Part shown: in pieces, positions 39,890-49,437 of the stretch
How the letters are laid out: each line of letters begins with the position of its first letter
Numbering within the stretch: position 1 is the stretch's first letter
Assembly: GCF_022346425.1 (NCBI RefSeq)
Contig: NZ_JAKRCW010000011.1
Location: forward strand, 1 to 64,000
Length of the DNA: 64,000 nucleotides
From: Pseudoglutamicibacter albus
GTDB lineage: Bacteria > Actinomycetota > Actinomycetes > Actinomycetales > Micrococcaceae
Direction: 5' to 3'
Program-made: the position numbers and the translations under genes
Notes under the pieces: model-generated
Seen by the model: only the letters and a program-made list of their open reading frames with translations
Told to the model about the DNA's origin: nothing
Database searches by the model: none

Positions 39890-41125
39890 TCAGGCGACAG
39901 TGGCGCCGTCGCGTGGCGGTAGATCGCGTGGCAGAAGCTTGACGGCGGCGAACACGGCGACACAGATGAGCACGCCCACGAAAATCACGACCCCGCCCCA
40001 GTTGGCGGCTTGGAACGCGAACCCAACTGCCCACCCGAACAGGGATGAACCGGTGTAGTAGACGAGGTTGTAGAGGCTTGAGGCTTGGGCTCGACCGCGT
40101 GTTGCGATAGCCGGAACCCAACTGGATGCGACTGCGTGTGCGCCGAAGAACCCGCCGGTGAAGATCGCGAGCCCCACGATGATGCCCGGGATCCACGGAA
40201 TCAGAGTGATCAGCAGCCCCGTGAACATCACGAGTGCCGCACCGACCAGCACCACGAACCTGCCTTTGCGGCTCGCGAGCCGCCCCGCCCACGCGGAGGT
40301 GTATGTTCCGGCGAGATAGGTCAGGAACACGAGAGAAGCCAACGATGTGGGAACCAGGTACGGCGGGGCCTCGAGCCGGAAACCCATGTAGTTATAGACG
40401 GCAACGAACCCGCCCATGAGTAAGCCACTCTGAACGAAGAGCGCTAGAAGGTGTGGGTTCTTCAAACCCCAACCGAGTTTAGTGATGAGCCGGATATCGC
40501 GGGCAGACTTACGTTGCACGGGTTCGAAACCGCGAGGTTCCGGCGCGGTCAGGAAGAACACGAGCCCCGCAACAGCGGCACTCAACGCAACGGAGAAGCT
40601 ACCTGCCCGCCAACCGAAGATTTCGCCCAGCGGCCCGGCGAGCATCCGTCCGAACAGGCCGCCCAGCGTTGTGCCTGCAATATATGTTCCAGCCGCAACC
40701 GAGGCGACGGTCGCCTCAACCTCATCGGCAAGATACGTCAACGCGACCGCGGGGATACCACCCAACGCGAGGCCTTCAAGGAACCGCAAACCCAACAGGA
40801 CCTCGAAAGACGGAGACCATGGAACCAACAGACCTAACGCAACGGCCGCGACGATCGCCACACGCATCGTCGCGCGCCGGCCACGCCTATCCGCCACAAC
40901 CGACCACGGCAACACCGCAACAGCCAAACCGAGCGTCGCAAGCGAAACCGTGAGCGCCGCGCTCGCCTCGGAAACGTTCTGCTCTTGAGAGATCTGCGGC
41001 AGAACACCCTGGAAGGAATACAGTTGCGAAAACGTCGCGACACCGGCGGCGAACAAGGCGATAATCATCCGCCGGTACCCGGAAGAACCGCGGCGATGCC
41101 CACTAAAGGCGGCAGATGCGCTCAT
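39890..41125 (-). CDS. MFS transporter (YnfM/CynX-like)
   Basis: A 411-aa, 12-helix carrier with the MFS motif in PWSVVADRRGRRATMRVAIV and the central gap FVQSGLLMGGFVAVYNYMGF. ATG 41125 overlaps the stop of the CPBP gene (ATGA), so the longer frame to 41149 is not used. Likely a drug or metabolite exporter. Third gene from the operon start 42137-42700 and CPBP. Confidence 0.87.
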   Translation of the reverse strand: MSASAAFSGHRRGSSGYRRMIIALFAAGVATFSQLYSFQGVLPQISQEQNVSEASAALTVSLATLGLAVAVLPWSVVADRRGRRATMRVAIVAAVALGLLVPWSPSFEVLLGLRFLEGLALGGIPAVALTYLADEVEATVASVAAGTYIAGTTLGGLFGRMLAGPLGEIFGWRAGSFSVALSAAVAGLVFFLTAPEPRGFEPVQRKSARDIRLITKLGWGLKNPHLLALFVQSGLLMGGFVAVYNYMGFRLEAPPYLVPTSLASLVFLTYLAGTYTSAWAGRLASRKGRFVVLVGAALVMFTGLLITLIPWIPGIIVGLAIFTGGFFGAHAVASSWVPAIATRGRAQASSLYNLVYYTGSSLFGWAVGFAFQAANWGGVVIFVGVLICVAVFAAVKLLPRDLPPRDGATVA

Positions 41126-42099
41126 GCGTGCATCAGCCAACCCATCCACAGCGTGCTCGGGGGAACATCTGTGAGGCCGCTGGGCTCCACGAGGTATATG
41201 ACCGCTAAAGAAACCGCGTTATTGAGCGTGTGCAAAACCCACGAATACGCGATCGATTTACCGCTCAAAATATATGCGGTGCCGAAAACCAGGCCCATCA
41301 CCAGGTACGGCGCACCTGTGGAAACGGTCGGGACCTCGCCGGCACCCACAAAGTGCAAACCCATGAACAGTACGGAGGAGCCCACCAGCAGAACCCACTG
41401 GTTGACCCAGCGGGATAGTTTGCCGATCATCAGGTGCCGGAAGAAATACTCTTCAACGAGCGGGCCCAACGGAACGATCGCAAGCCCGATGAGCCACCAC
41501 GGAACCGCGGAAGCGAGGCCTTCAGCGATCTGCTGATTCTGCGATTGCCTTGGCATCTCGCCCGAGATGTGGTTCCACACCGCCTGGATCATGACGTTCA
41601 CCAACTGGGTCCCCAGCCACAAACCCGGGATGCACAAATACTTAACGAGCGGATACCACCGGAACGTCTTGAAGGACTTCCACAGCTCGTTGCCCAACGC
41701 GATCATCGCGAGCACCGCAACCACCGCGTACGTGAACAGCAAAACCACAACGTTCGCTAACGCCTCGTTGCCGTTGAAGAGCGGCGCGACACCCGGAATG
41801 AACAGGATCAACGCGCCCAGACCAATAAACAGCAGGAGGACGTAGGCGATAGCTGCCCCGAGGTCCCACCACGTGAACCCATCCAGTTGCGCTACAGGAT
41901 GCGGGAAACGCTTACGCTTACCCTGCGGCTGTTGATGTGCCGGGTGGGGTTGTTGCGGCTGCTGTTGCGGTTGTTGCGGCGGCTGACCGCCCGCCTGCTG
42001 GTATGCAGGCCCAGGTTGATAAGCGGGGCCGGGTTGATAGACAGGGTGGTACTGCGGTTGACCGTGCGGCGATGGGCCTTGCGGTGGGGTTGAAGACAT
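41122..42099 (-). CDS. CPBP/CAAX-type intramembrane metalloprotease
   Basis: A 325-aa membrane protein. A Pro/Gln-rich cytoplasmic N-terminus of ~70 residues is followed by at least six hydrophobic segments. The family motifs are the Glu-Glu-xxx-Arg in PLVEEYFFRHLMIG, GLHFVGAG, and SWVLHTLNNAVSL. Members process prenylated or bacteriocin-type peptides in other organisms; the role here is unknown. ATG start at 42099 and ATGA coupling to the MFS gene. Confidence 0.88.
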   Translation of the reverse strand: MSSTPPQGPSPHGQPQYHPVYQPGPAYQPGPAYQQAGGQPPQQPQQQPQQPHPAHQQPQGKRKRFPHPVAQLDGFTWWDLGAAIAYVLLLFIGLGALILFIPGVAPLFNGNEALANVVVLLFTYAVVAVLAMIALGNELWKSFKTFRWYPLVKYLCIPGLWLGTQLVNVMIQAVWNHISGEMPRQSQNQQIAEGLASAVPWWLIGLAIVPLGPLVEEYFFRHLMIGKLSRWVNQWVLLVGSSVLFMGLHFVGAGEVPTVSTGAPYLVMGLVFGTAYILSGKSIAYSWVLHTLNNAVSLAVIYLVEPSGLTDVPPSTLWMGWLMHA

Positions 42100-42136
42100 A
42101 CCTTTAACCCTAAACCCCGCCCCCTCAAGCCTGGCC

Positions 42137-42700
42137 CTAGGAGATGCTGACCTCCGCGACTTCTTCCCAGCCTGCCTCGGCGAGCGCTTCTTTCTCGCTG
42201 GTTTTCACGACTGTATAGACTTCGTCTGCGCCGGCGTTCCACGCTTCATCCGCGGCCGCGAACCGCAGTTGCTGCACCACGGCCTGCATCTGTTGCCGCG
42301 CGGCTTCCGCATCGTCTGCGCCTTCCCCACCGTCCGCGCCGTCCGTGTTGTCAGCGCTCTCCGCCGCATCGCTCGTGTTGCCTGTCCTGAAGTGATTGCC
42401 GGGCAGGGCTTTGACGGCGCCGATCATGCCGGCGCCCTCGTCGGGGTCGGCTACCCAACGGATGCGGGCCGCGGGCTGGTCGAAGATCGCGACCTCCACG
42501 ACGTCGTAGTCCCCCATGGGTGCGTGTGTGATCACGCTGTTCGATGCCGCGGCAGGCTCGGCAAGCTCCTGCGGCGAAACCTTCATCACAACGTGGCTCG
42601 CGCCAGAGGATGCTTCCTCGATGCTCTCCGGCTTAGCGCCGTTCAACACCGCCCACGCGTTCTTCCAATACTCGCTACTCACGCTCATCACCTCACCCAT
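42137..42700 (-). CDS. Hypothetical protein with acidic linker
   Basis: Not recognised, 187 aa as drawn. The start is uncertain: ATG 42700, ATG 42688 or GTG 42682, the last 8 bp after GAGG. The N-terminal half (SSEYWKNAWAVLNGAKPESI) and the C-terminal half (AADEAWNAGADEVYTVVKTS, LAEAGWEEVAEVSIS) look like halves of one alpha/beta domain, separated by a Asp/Ala/Gly linker (about 110-130). No signal peptide. First gene of a run with CPBP and MFS, 38 bp apart. Confidence 0.6.
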   Translation of the reverse strand: MGEVMSVSSEYWKNAWAVLNGAKPESIEEASSGASHVVMKVSPQELAEPAAASNSVITHAPMGDYDVVEVAIFDQPAARIRWVADPDEGAGMIGAVKALPGNHFRTGNTSDAAESADNTDGADGGEGADDAEAARQQMQAVVQQLRFAAADEAWNAGADEVYTVVKTSEKEALAEAGWEEVAEVSIS

Positions 42701-42739
42701 ACCTAATCACTACGCCACACCAACACTGGACCACATCAC

Positions 42740-42805
42740 ATCAACACAGAACTGTGCAATACCAAAACAGAACTGCGCCATATCAACAGAGTTCTGTGAG
42801 TGCAC
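42740..42805. repeat. Tandem repeats, AACAGAACTG unit
   Basis: Three about 21-bp units from 42740, 42761 and 42782: the first two carry CAGAACTGYGC, the third an inverted-looking CAGAGTTCTG. They lie in the start region of the 42137-42700 gene, upstream of it on the minus strand. Confidence 0.6.
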
Positions 42806-43123
42806 TATGCGCCAGTTTGACGACTCATGCCCCACACCGCCTAAGCTAAGGGGGCACCTTCTAACAATAGACGCCCGCCTGGAGCGCCGAATCAGGCCGC
42901 ACCCACGAATGCGTGGCGTCACCATAGAATCAGTGCATCGTCATCACTTTCACGGCCGGCCCCGCGTCCCTCGAGAGCGGGGCCGCTGCCCTTAACCCCG
43001 AGTTCACCTTTGCGGGGACGATGACGGGCGTGCGGCGGCACTGGACCTGGTCGCGAGGCTTGGTCGCGGGGCTGGACCTGGTTTCGAGGCTGGACATGGT
43101 TGCGAGGATCTAGACTTGCTCAA
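42806..43123. other. Gene-free interval with hairpin and repeats
   Basis: No gene supported. A perfect 8-bp stem GGCCCCGC...GCGGGGCC at 42958-42984 and a 5-bp CCCCG...CGGGG stem near 42994-43018 could be terminators. At 43041-43107 are three 18-bp tandem copies CTGGACCTGGTnnCGAGG plus one shortened copy, just before the LysE gene. Confidence 0.6.
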
Positions 43124-43909
43124 GTGGAAACTACGGCATTTCTCGCTTCTTTGCTCCCGTTACTTGTGACGTGGGCGGCCGGACTCATGTCCCCTGGGCC
43201 GGATCTGTTCGTGGTTCTGTACCGTTCCTTGGCGGGCTCGCGGCGTGAAGGTATCGCCGCGGCACTCGGTATCACTACGTCCGTTGGGTTCTATCTCGCG
43301 TTAGCGTTCGCGGGCCTCGGTCTATTGATGCGCACCGTCCCGTGGCTCGGATCCGCGCTACAGATCGCCGGTGGCGCCGTTCTCATCTGGATGGGCTGGG
43401 GCGCCCTAAGCGGCTGGTATGCAGCCCGCAACAACCCGGCCATCATCAACGCCGGCGGCGACTGGGAAAAGCGAGCCAAGGAACAACAAGACGCCGCGGA
43501 TCAAGCGTCAACCGCCGCCCCGTCCGCCAATACAGCGCACTCTTCCAGTACGGCGCAGCCGTCTCGTACAGCGCCCCAGGGCGGGCCGGCAATACTGGGT
43601 TTCTGGGGTTCGTGGTGGCGCGGCTGTGTCACTAACCTCGCCAACCCTAAGTTCCTGATCTACATCACCGCGATGTTCGCGCCCTTCATCGCGGTCGAGC
43701 GGCCGCTGTGGCAGGTCAGCGCACTACTCGTGTTGTTGCTTGCGTGCACGTTCGGTTGGTTCGCACTCATCGCGTTCATCGCTGGCGCCCCAGCTTTGCG
43801 CACGCGCATGGAACGATGGCTGCAACACCTCGACCTGTTCGCTGGCCTGGTCTTTTGCGCGCTGGGGCTGTGGTTCATGATCCACGGGATCATCGAGGTT
43901 TTCACCTAA
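43124..43909 (+). CDS. LysE/RhtB-family amino-acid exporter
   Basis: A 261-aa, six-helix exporter. It opens LLPLLVTWAAGLMSPGPDLF with the family PGPD motif, then GIAAALGITTSVGFYLALAF. A ~60-residue Ala/Ser/Gln-rich loop interrupts the usual helix order in the centre (about 120-155), longer than in relatives. The start is uncertain: GTG 43124 chosen, TTG 43100 is an alternative inside the repeats. No strong Shine-Dalgarno. Confidence 0.8.
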   Translation: METTAFLASLLPLLVTWAAGLMSPGPDLFVVLYRSLAGSRREGIAAALGITTSVGFYLALAFAGLGLLMRTVPWLGSALQIAGGAVLIWMGWGALSGWYAARNNPAIINAGGDWEKRAKEQQDAADQASTAAPSANTAHSSSTAQPSRTAPQGGPAILGFWGSWWRGCVTNLANPKFLIYITAMFAPFIAVERPLWQVSALLVLLLACTFGWFALIAFIAGAPALRTRMERWLQHLDLFAGLVFCALGLWFMIHGIIEVFT

Positions 43910-43984
43910 CGTTTTCTAGCCACTCCAACGCTTAGAAACCCAGCGTTAACCCGCAGTTTCCGCCGCTACAGCATCCTGGGTGGC

Positions 43985-46102
43985 ATGGCTACGTCTCACA
44001 CCTCTGAAGCATTCACCAGAAAGCGGGCGTTCGCGCGGAAGCTGACCGCGGCATCGTTCGCAACGGCTCTGGCAACCACCCTCACGCTCTCACTCAGCGG
44101 CGGCTTCTCCCCTGCGTACGCAACCGCCGCGCCGGAAGCCCCAGCGTCGGAATCCGCGGCAGCAGAGTCTGCCGCCCCGGAAACAGGTGCGGCTGAAGCC
44201 GCTGAGCTTGCCGTGGTTGTCAATGAGGTTGAGTCCAACGGGGATGACACGGACTGGGTTGAGTTCGGCAACCCGAGCGGCCAAGCTGTGGACCTCACCG
44301 GCTACATCTTCACCGATAATGAACCCACGAAGGCCGGCCACACCTATGTTCTGCCGGAAGGCTCCGTGGTCCCAAGCAACGGATTCTTTGTGCTTGACCA
44401 AGCGCAGGGTTCCACCCCAGGGTTTGATTTCGGGCTCGGTAAAGACGATTCCGTGAACCTCTACGCCCCACCCGCTGAGGGTGAATCGGTCGAGGACGCG
44501 ATCGCGAAAGACCCTGTCCTGACCTACAGCTGGACCAGCCACGCCGCGATCACCTACGGCCGCTGCCCAGACTTCACCGGCGAGATGATCGATACCTTCG
44601 CATCCACCAAGGGTGCCGCGAACCAGTGCGAAGAACCCCCGGCAGAGCCAAGCGAGTCGGCTGACCCATCGGACCCATCCACCCCTGCCCCGCTGAGCCC
44701 GTCGGCGTGGCCGGGCGGGCAGACCGTCAAGCCACTGCACGATGCCGATGAGGCCCGCGGCGACTGGTCCGGCCTGTTCTGGGAAGCGGCCGGCGCGTTC
44801 GGTAGCGACAAGCCATACCTGTGGGTTGCCGAAAACGGCAACGGAACGCTGCTGCGCCTGGACGGCACCGAAGCTAACCGCGGGGCTGAACTGCAGACGT
44901 TCACCCTCAAGTACGCTGACGGCACCGGAACCCCGGATGCCGAGGCCGTGACCCGCGCAGCCGGCGCCCCGAACAGCATCTTCGTGGGCACCGAACGCGA
45001 CAACTCCAAGAAGGGCACCTCCCGCCCGTCAGTGCTCGCGTTCACCACGCCATCCATCGACGATGCCGACGGTGAGCTGAAAGCCGCGAAAGAGTGGAAC
45101 CTCGCACCCGACTTCCCGGGCCTGGGCGCTAACTCCGGCATCGAAGGCCTCACCTGGGTTCCGGACTCCTGGCTCGTTGAGAACAAGATCCACGACGATT
45201 CCACTGGCAAGCCATACGACCCATCCGCTTACCCCGCCCACCACGGCGGTGTGTTCGCGGTCGGCATCGAAGGCACGGGCCACGTCTACCTCTACGTCCT
45301 GAACGAAGACGGCGGCTTCCAGCGGATCGCTGACATCGAAACCGGCCTCGACGTGGTCGCCGGAGTCCTCTTCGATGCGCACCGCAGCCAACTGTGGGCT
45401 ATCTGCGATGACGCATGCGAAGGCCGCATCGCCGTCCTCACCCCGGAAGCGGGCGCTGACACCGCAAGCGAGACTGACGCTGCAACGAACACAAACGCTG
45501 TCAAGAAGGTGAGCGCTCGCTCGGCCACCACACAGTCCGCTGACGATGCGGCGGTAAGGCTCGCTGTGAGCCAGGTTCTGAACCGTCCAAGCGAAACCCA
45601 GAACTACGCTAACGAAGGCTTCGCGATCGCTGACATGAGCCAGTGCAAAGACGGCGCGCTCCCGGTGTTCTACGCTGACGACAACAACACCGACGACGTC
45701 TCGTTGCGCGAAGGCACCCTCACCACGAAATGCCCAACCGAGCAGCCACCAGTAGAGGAAGCACCGAGCGAAGACGCGCCGAGCGAGCAACCGAGCGAGG
45801 ATGCTCCGTCGGATGAACCGAGCGAGGCGCCATCGAGCCCGGCACCATCCGAGCAGCCGAGCGCATCCCCAACCACTGAAGCACCATCCTCGCCAGCACC
45901 TAGCACTCCGGTTCCAGATAACGCTGCCGTAACCACCCCGGGTAGCGGTTCCACGGATGCCGGTGCCAACACCGGTGGCGGTGACCTGGCTCGAACGGGT
46001 GCTGATGTGAACTCGTGGATGATGTTCGCCGCCGCTGCGATGCTGGTAGGCGGAGCACTCACCCTGGCCCTGCGCCGTAAGCACAGCGGTGCTACGCGGT
46101 AG
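43985..46102 (+). CDS. Cell-wall-anchored lamin-tail-domain surface protein
   Basis: A 705-aa surface protein. A signal peptide with Arg/Lys-rich start and LTAASFATALATTLTLSLSG (about 21-40) is followed by a lamin-tail domain (residues about 75-205; VVVNEVESNGDDTDWVEFGN). A beta-propeller-like or esterase-like region (240-590) follows, then a Pro/Ser/Glu-rich stalk (615-645), the sortase-type motif LARTG at 668-672, a membrane helix and the basic tail RRKHSGATR. LARTG in place of LPxTG is an actinobacterial variant pattern. Confidence 0.82.
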   Translation: MATSHTSEAFTRKRAFARKLTAASFATALATTLTLSLSGGFSPAYATAAPEAPASESAAAESAAPETGAAEAAELAVVVNEVESNGDDTDWVEFGNPSGQAVDLTGYIFTDNEPTKAGHTYVLPEGSVVPSNGFFVLDQAQGSTPGFDFGLGKDDSVNLYAPPAEGESVEDAIAKDPVLTYSWTSHAAITYGRCPDFTGEMIDTFASTKGAANQCEEPPAEPSESADPSDPSTPAPLSPSAWPGGQTVKPLHDADEARGDWSGLFWEAAGAFGSDKPYLWVAENGNGTLLRLDGTEANRGAELQTFTLKYADGTGTPDAEAVTRAAGAPNSIFVGTERDNSKKGTSRPSVLAFTTPSIDDADGELKAAKEWNLAPDFPGLGANSGIEGLTWVPDSWLVENKIHDDSTGKPYDPSAYPAHHGGVFAVGIEGTGHVYLYVLNEDGGFQRIADIETGLDVVAGVLFDAHRSQLWAICDDACEGRIAVLTPEAGADTASETDAATNTNAVKKVSARSATTQSADDAAVRLAVSQVLNRPSETQNYANEGFAIADMSQCKDGALPVFYADDNNTDDVSLREGTLTTKCPTEQPPVEEAPSEDAPSEQPSEDAPSDEPSEAPSSPAPSEQPSASPTTEAPSSPAPSTPVPDNAAVTTPGSGSTDAGANTGGGDLARTGADVNSWMMFAAAAMLVGGALTLALRRKHSGATR

Positions 46103-46165
46103 GCACGCACCTCGTGGAACCAAGCAACGATGAGCTTGCCGCGAGCCTGCGCGCCAACGGGTTAC

Positions 46166-47239
46166 TCACCGACTCAGCTCGGTGAGGGCCTCCCACCCGA
46201 AGGTTGCGAGCCAGTGGGAGGCCATGAACTCGTCCGTGGTTGCCGCGGACAGGCCGTTGCGCATGAGCCGCGGGGCGGCGGTACGCAACGTGTCCGCTAG
46301 CTCGGGTTCGGCATCGAGGGCATCCAGCGCCCGCGCCACGCGCAGGCCCGATGCGGCGAGCGTGAGCCCTAGCCCGTCCAGGTGGGATTGGTGACCGTCG
46401 CTCGCATCGATCGGCGCGACCGCCTGCAGAACCCGCGGCAACTTACCCTTACCGGCTTCAAGCGAGCCGGCAGCAAGCGAGCGGGCGTCCTCAGCAAGCT
46501 CCGCCATGAACCCAGGCAACCAGCCGGCAAGGTCGGCTGTGTTCGGCGCCAGTACCTCGCACATGAGGTCGGCTTCGCACATCCCGGAGGAGAGGAAGTC
46601 GTGCCCAGAACGTTCGAAAGAGAACGGCCACCGGGTATCTGCGCTGTAGAAACGCCGAGCATGCTCGACAATCAGGTCCGCGACATCCGCATAGCCGCGC
46701 CTCCGGGCAACCAACAGGAGCCGCCGCAAACCGAACGACGTATTCGAGTGCACGCCGTGGCGGACCGGCTCCGGCATCGCTGGCAGCCACGCCCGCACCG
46801 CGTCCATGACCGCATCCAGTAGCGGCCGGGCGCCCTCGGCGAGCGCGTTGACCTCCGGCACGCGACTGTCATGGAGCGCATCGACCAGTTGCGCGGCCCA
46901 CGCCCACCCGTAAGGGCGCTCCCACGAGGGGTTCGCGGCCACATATTCGGCCTCAGCGCGCATGTTGTCGGCGCTGAGATGCTGTTGCAGCACATCCACG
47001 ATGCGGCCGGAGGCCTCCGCCTCCACATGCTCGATGAGCTGCGTGCCAAGCCAGTGCATGTGCACGCTTGAATGCCAGTCGAACGAGTTCGCGAACGCGG
47101 GATGCATCTGCCGGGGCTGCAACAGGTCCGCTGAGTCGCGTTGCACGTGATGCGCGGCGTAGGGGAACTCGGTTGTGAGGTTATCGATCACAACCTGGGC
47201 GAACGGTTCGGCATAGTTTGGCAACGAGAATTCAGGCAT
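46166..47239 (-). CDS. DUF2891-family protein
   Basis: A 357-aa soluble protein with the family wording DWHSSVHMHWLGT, YGWAWAAQLVDAL, GVHSNTSFGLRRLLLVARRR, and SGHDFLSSGMCEADLMCEVL. Function unknown in the literature. Start chosen ATG 47239 (MPEFSLPNYAE); the longer frame to 47272 has a Cys-rich non-family start. No clear Shine-Dalgarno was seen, so translation may be leaderless. It converges on the surface-protein gene. Confidence 0.83.
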   Translation of the reverse strand: MPEFSLPNYAEPFAQVVIDNLTTEFPYAAHHVQRDSADLLQPRQMHPAFANSFDWHSSVHMHWLGTQLIEHVEAEASGRIVDVLQQHLSADNMRAEAEYVAANPSWERPYGWAWAAQLVDALHDSRVPEVNALAEGARPLLDAVMDAVRAWLPAMPEPVRHGVHSNTSFGLRRLLLVARRRGYADVADLIVEHARRFYSADTRWPFSFERSGHDFLSSGMCEADLMCEVLAPNTADLAGWLPGFMAELAEDARSLAAGSLEAGKGKLPRVLQAVAPIDASDGHQSHLDGLGLTLAASGLRVARALDALDAEPELADTLRTAAPRLMRNGLSAATTDEFMASHWLATFGWEALTELSR

Positions 47240-47349
47240 ACAGCAATTCTTGCACTGGCGGCGGCGAGGCAAGAAGCAGGGTTGCCCGCGCCGGACTCAC
47301 CGGCCTGGCTTGCGCCGCCAGACCTTCCGCCCGGCCGGGCCCTGCCTCT

Positions 47350-47958
47350 CTATTTGGCGAGGAGGCCGCGATAGGAGCGGTGCACCAGAAGCGCTACTGC
47401 GGTGGCAATCACGGCTTTAGCGGTATCACCCGGGATGAACACGACGTTGCCTTTCAGAGCGGTACCGATGTCCATGCCGGTGGTCATGCTGAGCCACCCC
47501 GAACCCATCAGGTAGACGACCAGCACGCCACCTACGATGCATGCCGCGAACAGGATCACGGCGTTGATCCAAGCGGCCCGGGCACGGTCATAGAACGATA
47601 CCGTGATCAAACCGATCACGAGCGCGCCGAGGACCCAACCGAAAATGTAGCCGCCCGTCGGGCCCAATAGGGCACCCATACCGCCGCGGCCACCGGCCAG
47701 CAGCGGCAGGCCAGCTGCGACCAGTGCGATCAGCAGGACCTGCGAAAGCGCGCCGCGCCAAGGGCCTAAGAGCGCGCCTGCGAGCATGACCGCGAGGGTC
47801 TGCAACGTGATCGGGACAGGCAAAATACCGACCGTAATCGGCGGCATGAGACCCAAAACAGCGGTCAGCGCGGCGAACATCGCCACCAAAACCAGATCCA
47901 GCGTCGGGTTAGAGCGGCGAGCGTTACGTACAGGCTCACCTGTTGCAGTGGTCATCAT
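47350..47958 (-). CDS. bioY: Biotin ECF transporter substrate-binding component
   Basis: A 202-aa, six-helix S-component. The family wording LVLVAMFAALTAVLGLMPPI, VPITLQTLAVMLAGALLGP and GPTGGYIFGWVLGALVIGL is clear. It binds biotin and pairs with EcfT (47962-48597) and the ATPase (48594-49364). ATG start. Last gene of bioM-bioN-bioY. Confidence 0.94.
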   Translation of the reverse strand: MMTTATGEPVRNARRSNPTLDLVLVAMFAALTAVLGLMPPITVGILPVPITLQTLAVMLAGALLGPWRGALSQVLLIALVAAGLPLLAGGRGGMGALLGPTGGYIFGWVLGALVIGLITVSFYDRARAAWINAVILFAACIVGGVLVVYLMGSGWLSMTTGMDIGTALKGNVVFIPGDTAKAVIATAVALLVHRSYRGLLAK

Positions 47959-47961
47959 CGG

Positions 47962-48597
47962 TTAGCGGTTCCTCTCTCGGGTGTTGAACGAGCGGGCATC
48001 AAGGGCTTGAGCCACCTGTTCAGATGTTTTCAACGTGCGGAAAATCATGGGAACAATCAGCGCGAGCGGTCTGCGTTCCAGGCCGCGGGCGATCTGCGCT
48101 TCGCGGACCTCCTGGTACATCCCCATCAGGTGCGGGACAAAGCGGATGGTCAACGCCATCGCCATCGAAATGTTCTCCGTGTTGACCCCAACCCACCGCA
48201 GCGGAGACACGATCTTCTCGAAGACCCGCAGCATCTGCGGGAACGTGGTCGATGCGGTCACAGCGAACGCGAGCAAAACCAGCGTCAACAGCCGCATACC
48301 GAAATGCACGCCGCGGGCGAGGTCCTGTTGCCACGCCATGATCGCCACCACGAGCCCCACAATGACCACCGAAAACAGCAGCGACTTCACGAGGCGCATC
48401 AACGGGACCCGCGGCAGCAACGCGATCACGAACGCTGCGATCAGCAGGCCCAGCTGCACGCTCATCCACGGGATCAGGTAGGTCACGATGCTCAAAACGA
48501 ACAGTGCCGCGAATTTGAACCCGGCCGGGAGCCGCTCCAGCACTCCGGGGTTGTGCGGTGCCGCGCCCGTCTGGATCAAGGAATAGGAACTGTTCAC
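47962..48597 (-). CDS. bioN: Biotin ECF transporter transmembrane component (EcfT)
   Basis: A 211-aa EcfT protein with the two Ala-Arg-Gly-type coupling motifs AQIARGLE and AQALDARSF near the C-terminus, which meet the ATPase. It lies between bioM and bioY with a 4-bp overlap upstream and a 3-bp gap downstream. ATG start at 48597. Confidence 0.93.
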   Translation of the reverse strand: MNSSYSLIQTGAAPHNPGVLERLPAGFKFAALFVLSIVTYLIPWMSVQLGLLIAAFVIALLPRVPLMRLVKSLLFSVVIVGLVVAIMAWQQDLARGVHFGMRLLTLVLLAFAVTASTTFPQMLRVFEKIVSPLRWVGVNTENISMAMALTIRFVPHLMGMYQEVREAQIARGLERRPLALIVPMIFRTLKTSEQVAQALDARSFNTRERNR

Positions 48598-49364
48598 AGC
48601 TCACACATCCTGCGGTAGGCCGCAATGCTGTCAGCGGGCGTCCCATCCTTAACGATCCGGCCCTCATGCACCACCAGAACCCGTTGCGCATCCGCGGCAA
48701 GCTCCAGATCGTGCGTCACCACGATGCTGCGCTGGCTAAGGCCGGCGATCACCGAACGCATCCGGTGCCGGTTCAGTAGGTCCAGCATCGTGGTCGGTTC
48801 ATCCAAAATGATGGTTTCGGGGCGCATTGTAAGAACCGAAGCCAACGCGATCATCTGCTGCTCGCCGCCAGAGAGCGCATGCGTTTCACGCTCGTAGAAC
48901 TCCCCCATCCCCAGTTCAGCAAGCGTGTCGCGGGCTCTCTCAACGCGCTCACCCCGAGGGATTCCGATGTTCTTCAACCCGAACAGCATGTCTTCGCCCA
49001 CGGTGGGCATGATGATCTGGTTCGCGGGATTCTGGAACACGAAACCGACTTTGCGGCGCACCCGCTTGGTTTCTTTCATCGTGCACGCCCCACCCACCGT
49101 GACTCGGCCGTAGGTGGGCATCACGAGGCCGTTGATGAGGCGCACGAGCGTGGATTTACCGGAGCCGTTGAGCCCGATGATCGCGATCCGCTGCTCATCC
49201 AAGGTGAGCGAAACATCGTCAAGGACCCGCCGGTCATCGTATTCGACGGAGACGCGCTCCATCTCGATGCGGTTGTCGGCTGTGCTGTCCGCGAGGCTGC
49301 GCTGTGCGGGATCGCTCGCTGGCAGATCGCTCGGCGATGGCTCGCTGGTTGGTGGGTTGTTCAC
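48594..49364 (-). CDS. bioM: Biotin ECF transporter ATPase
   Basis: A 256-aa ABC ATPase with Walker A GLNGSGKSTL, signature LSGGEQQMI, Walker B TIILDEPTTML and the switch His in VVTHDLEL. GTG start at 49364; the first 25 residues are a non-family extension, so a later start is possible. First gene of the operon; the palindrome at 49411-49423 lies upstream. Confidence 0.92.
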   Translation of the reverse strand: MNNPPTSEPSPSDLPASDPAQRSLADSTADNRIEMERVSVEYDDRRVLDDVSLTLDEQRIAIIGLNGSGKSTLVRLINGLVMPTYGRVTVGGACTMKETKRVRRKVGFVFQNPANQIIMPTVGEDMLFGLKNIGIPRGERVERARDTLAELGMGEFYERETHALSGGEQQMIALASVLTMRPETIILDEPTTMLDLLNRHRMRSVIAGLSQRSIVVTHDLELAADAQRVLVVHEGRIVKDGTPADSIAAYRRMCEL

Positions 49365-49410
49365 TCGGTTCGGCTCACTCGGGTTGGGTTACCCACCTAT
49401 AGTGCCCCAG

Positions 49411-49423
49411 ATTGTTCAACAAT
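49411..49423 (-). promoter_or_regulatory. Palindrome upstream of bioMNY
   Basis: ATTGTT-C-AACAAT, perfect, between the MFS gene end (49438) and bioM. Could be a biotin-regulator site, but it does not clearly match a known BioQ or BirA operator. Confidence 0.4.
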
Positions 49424-49437
49424 GTCTACATGGGTAT

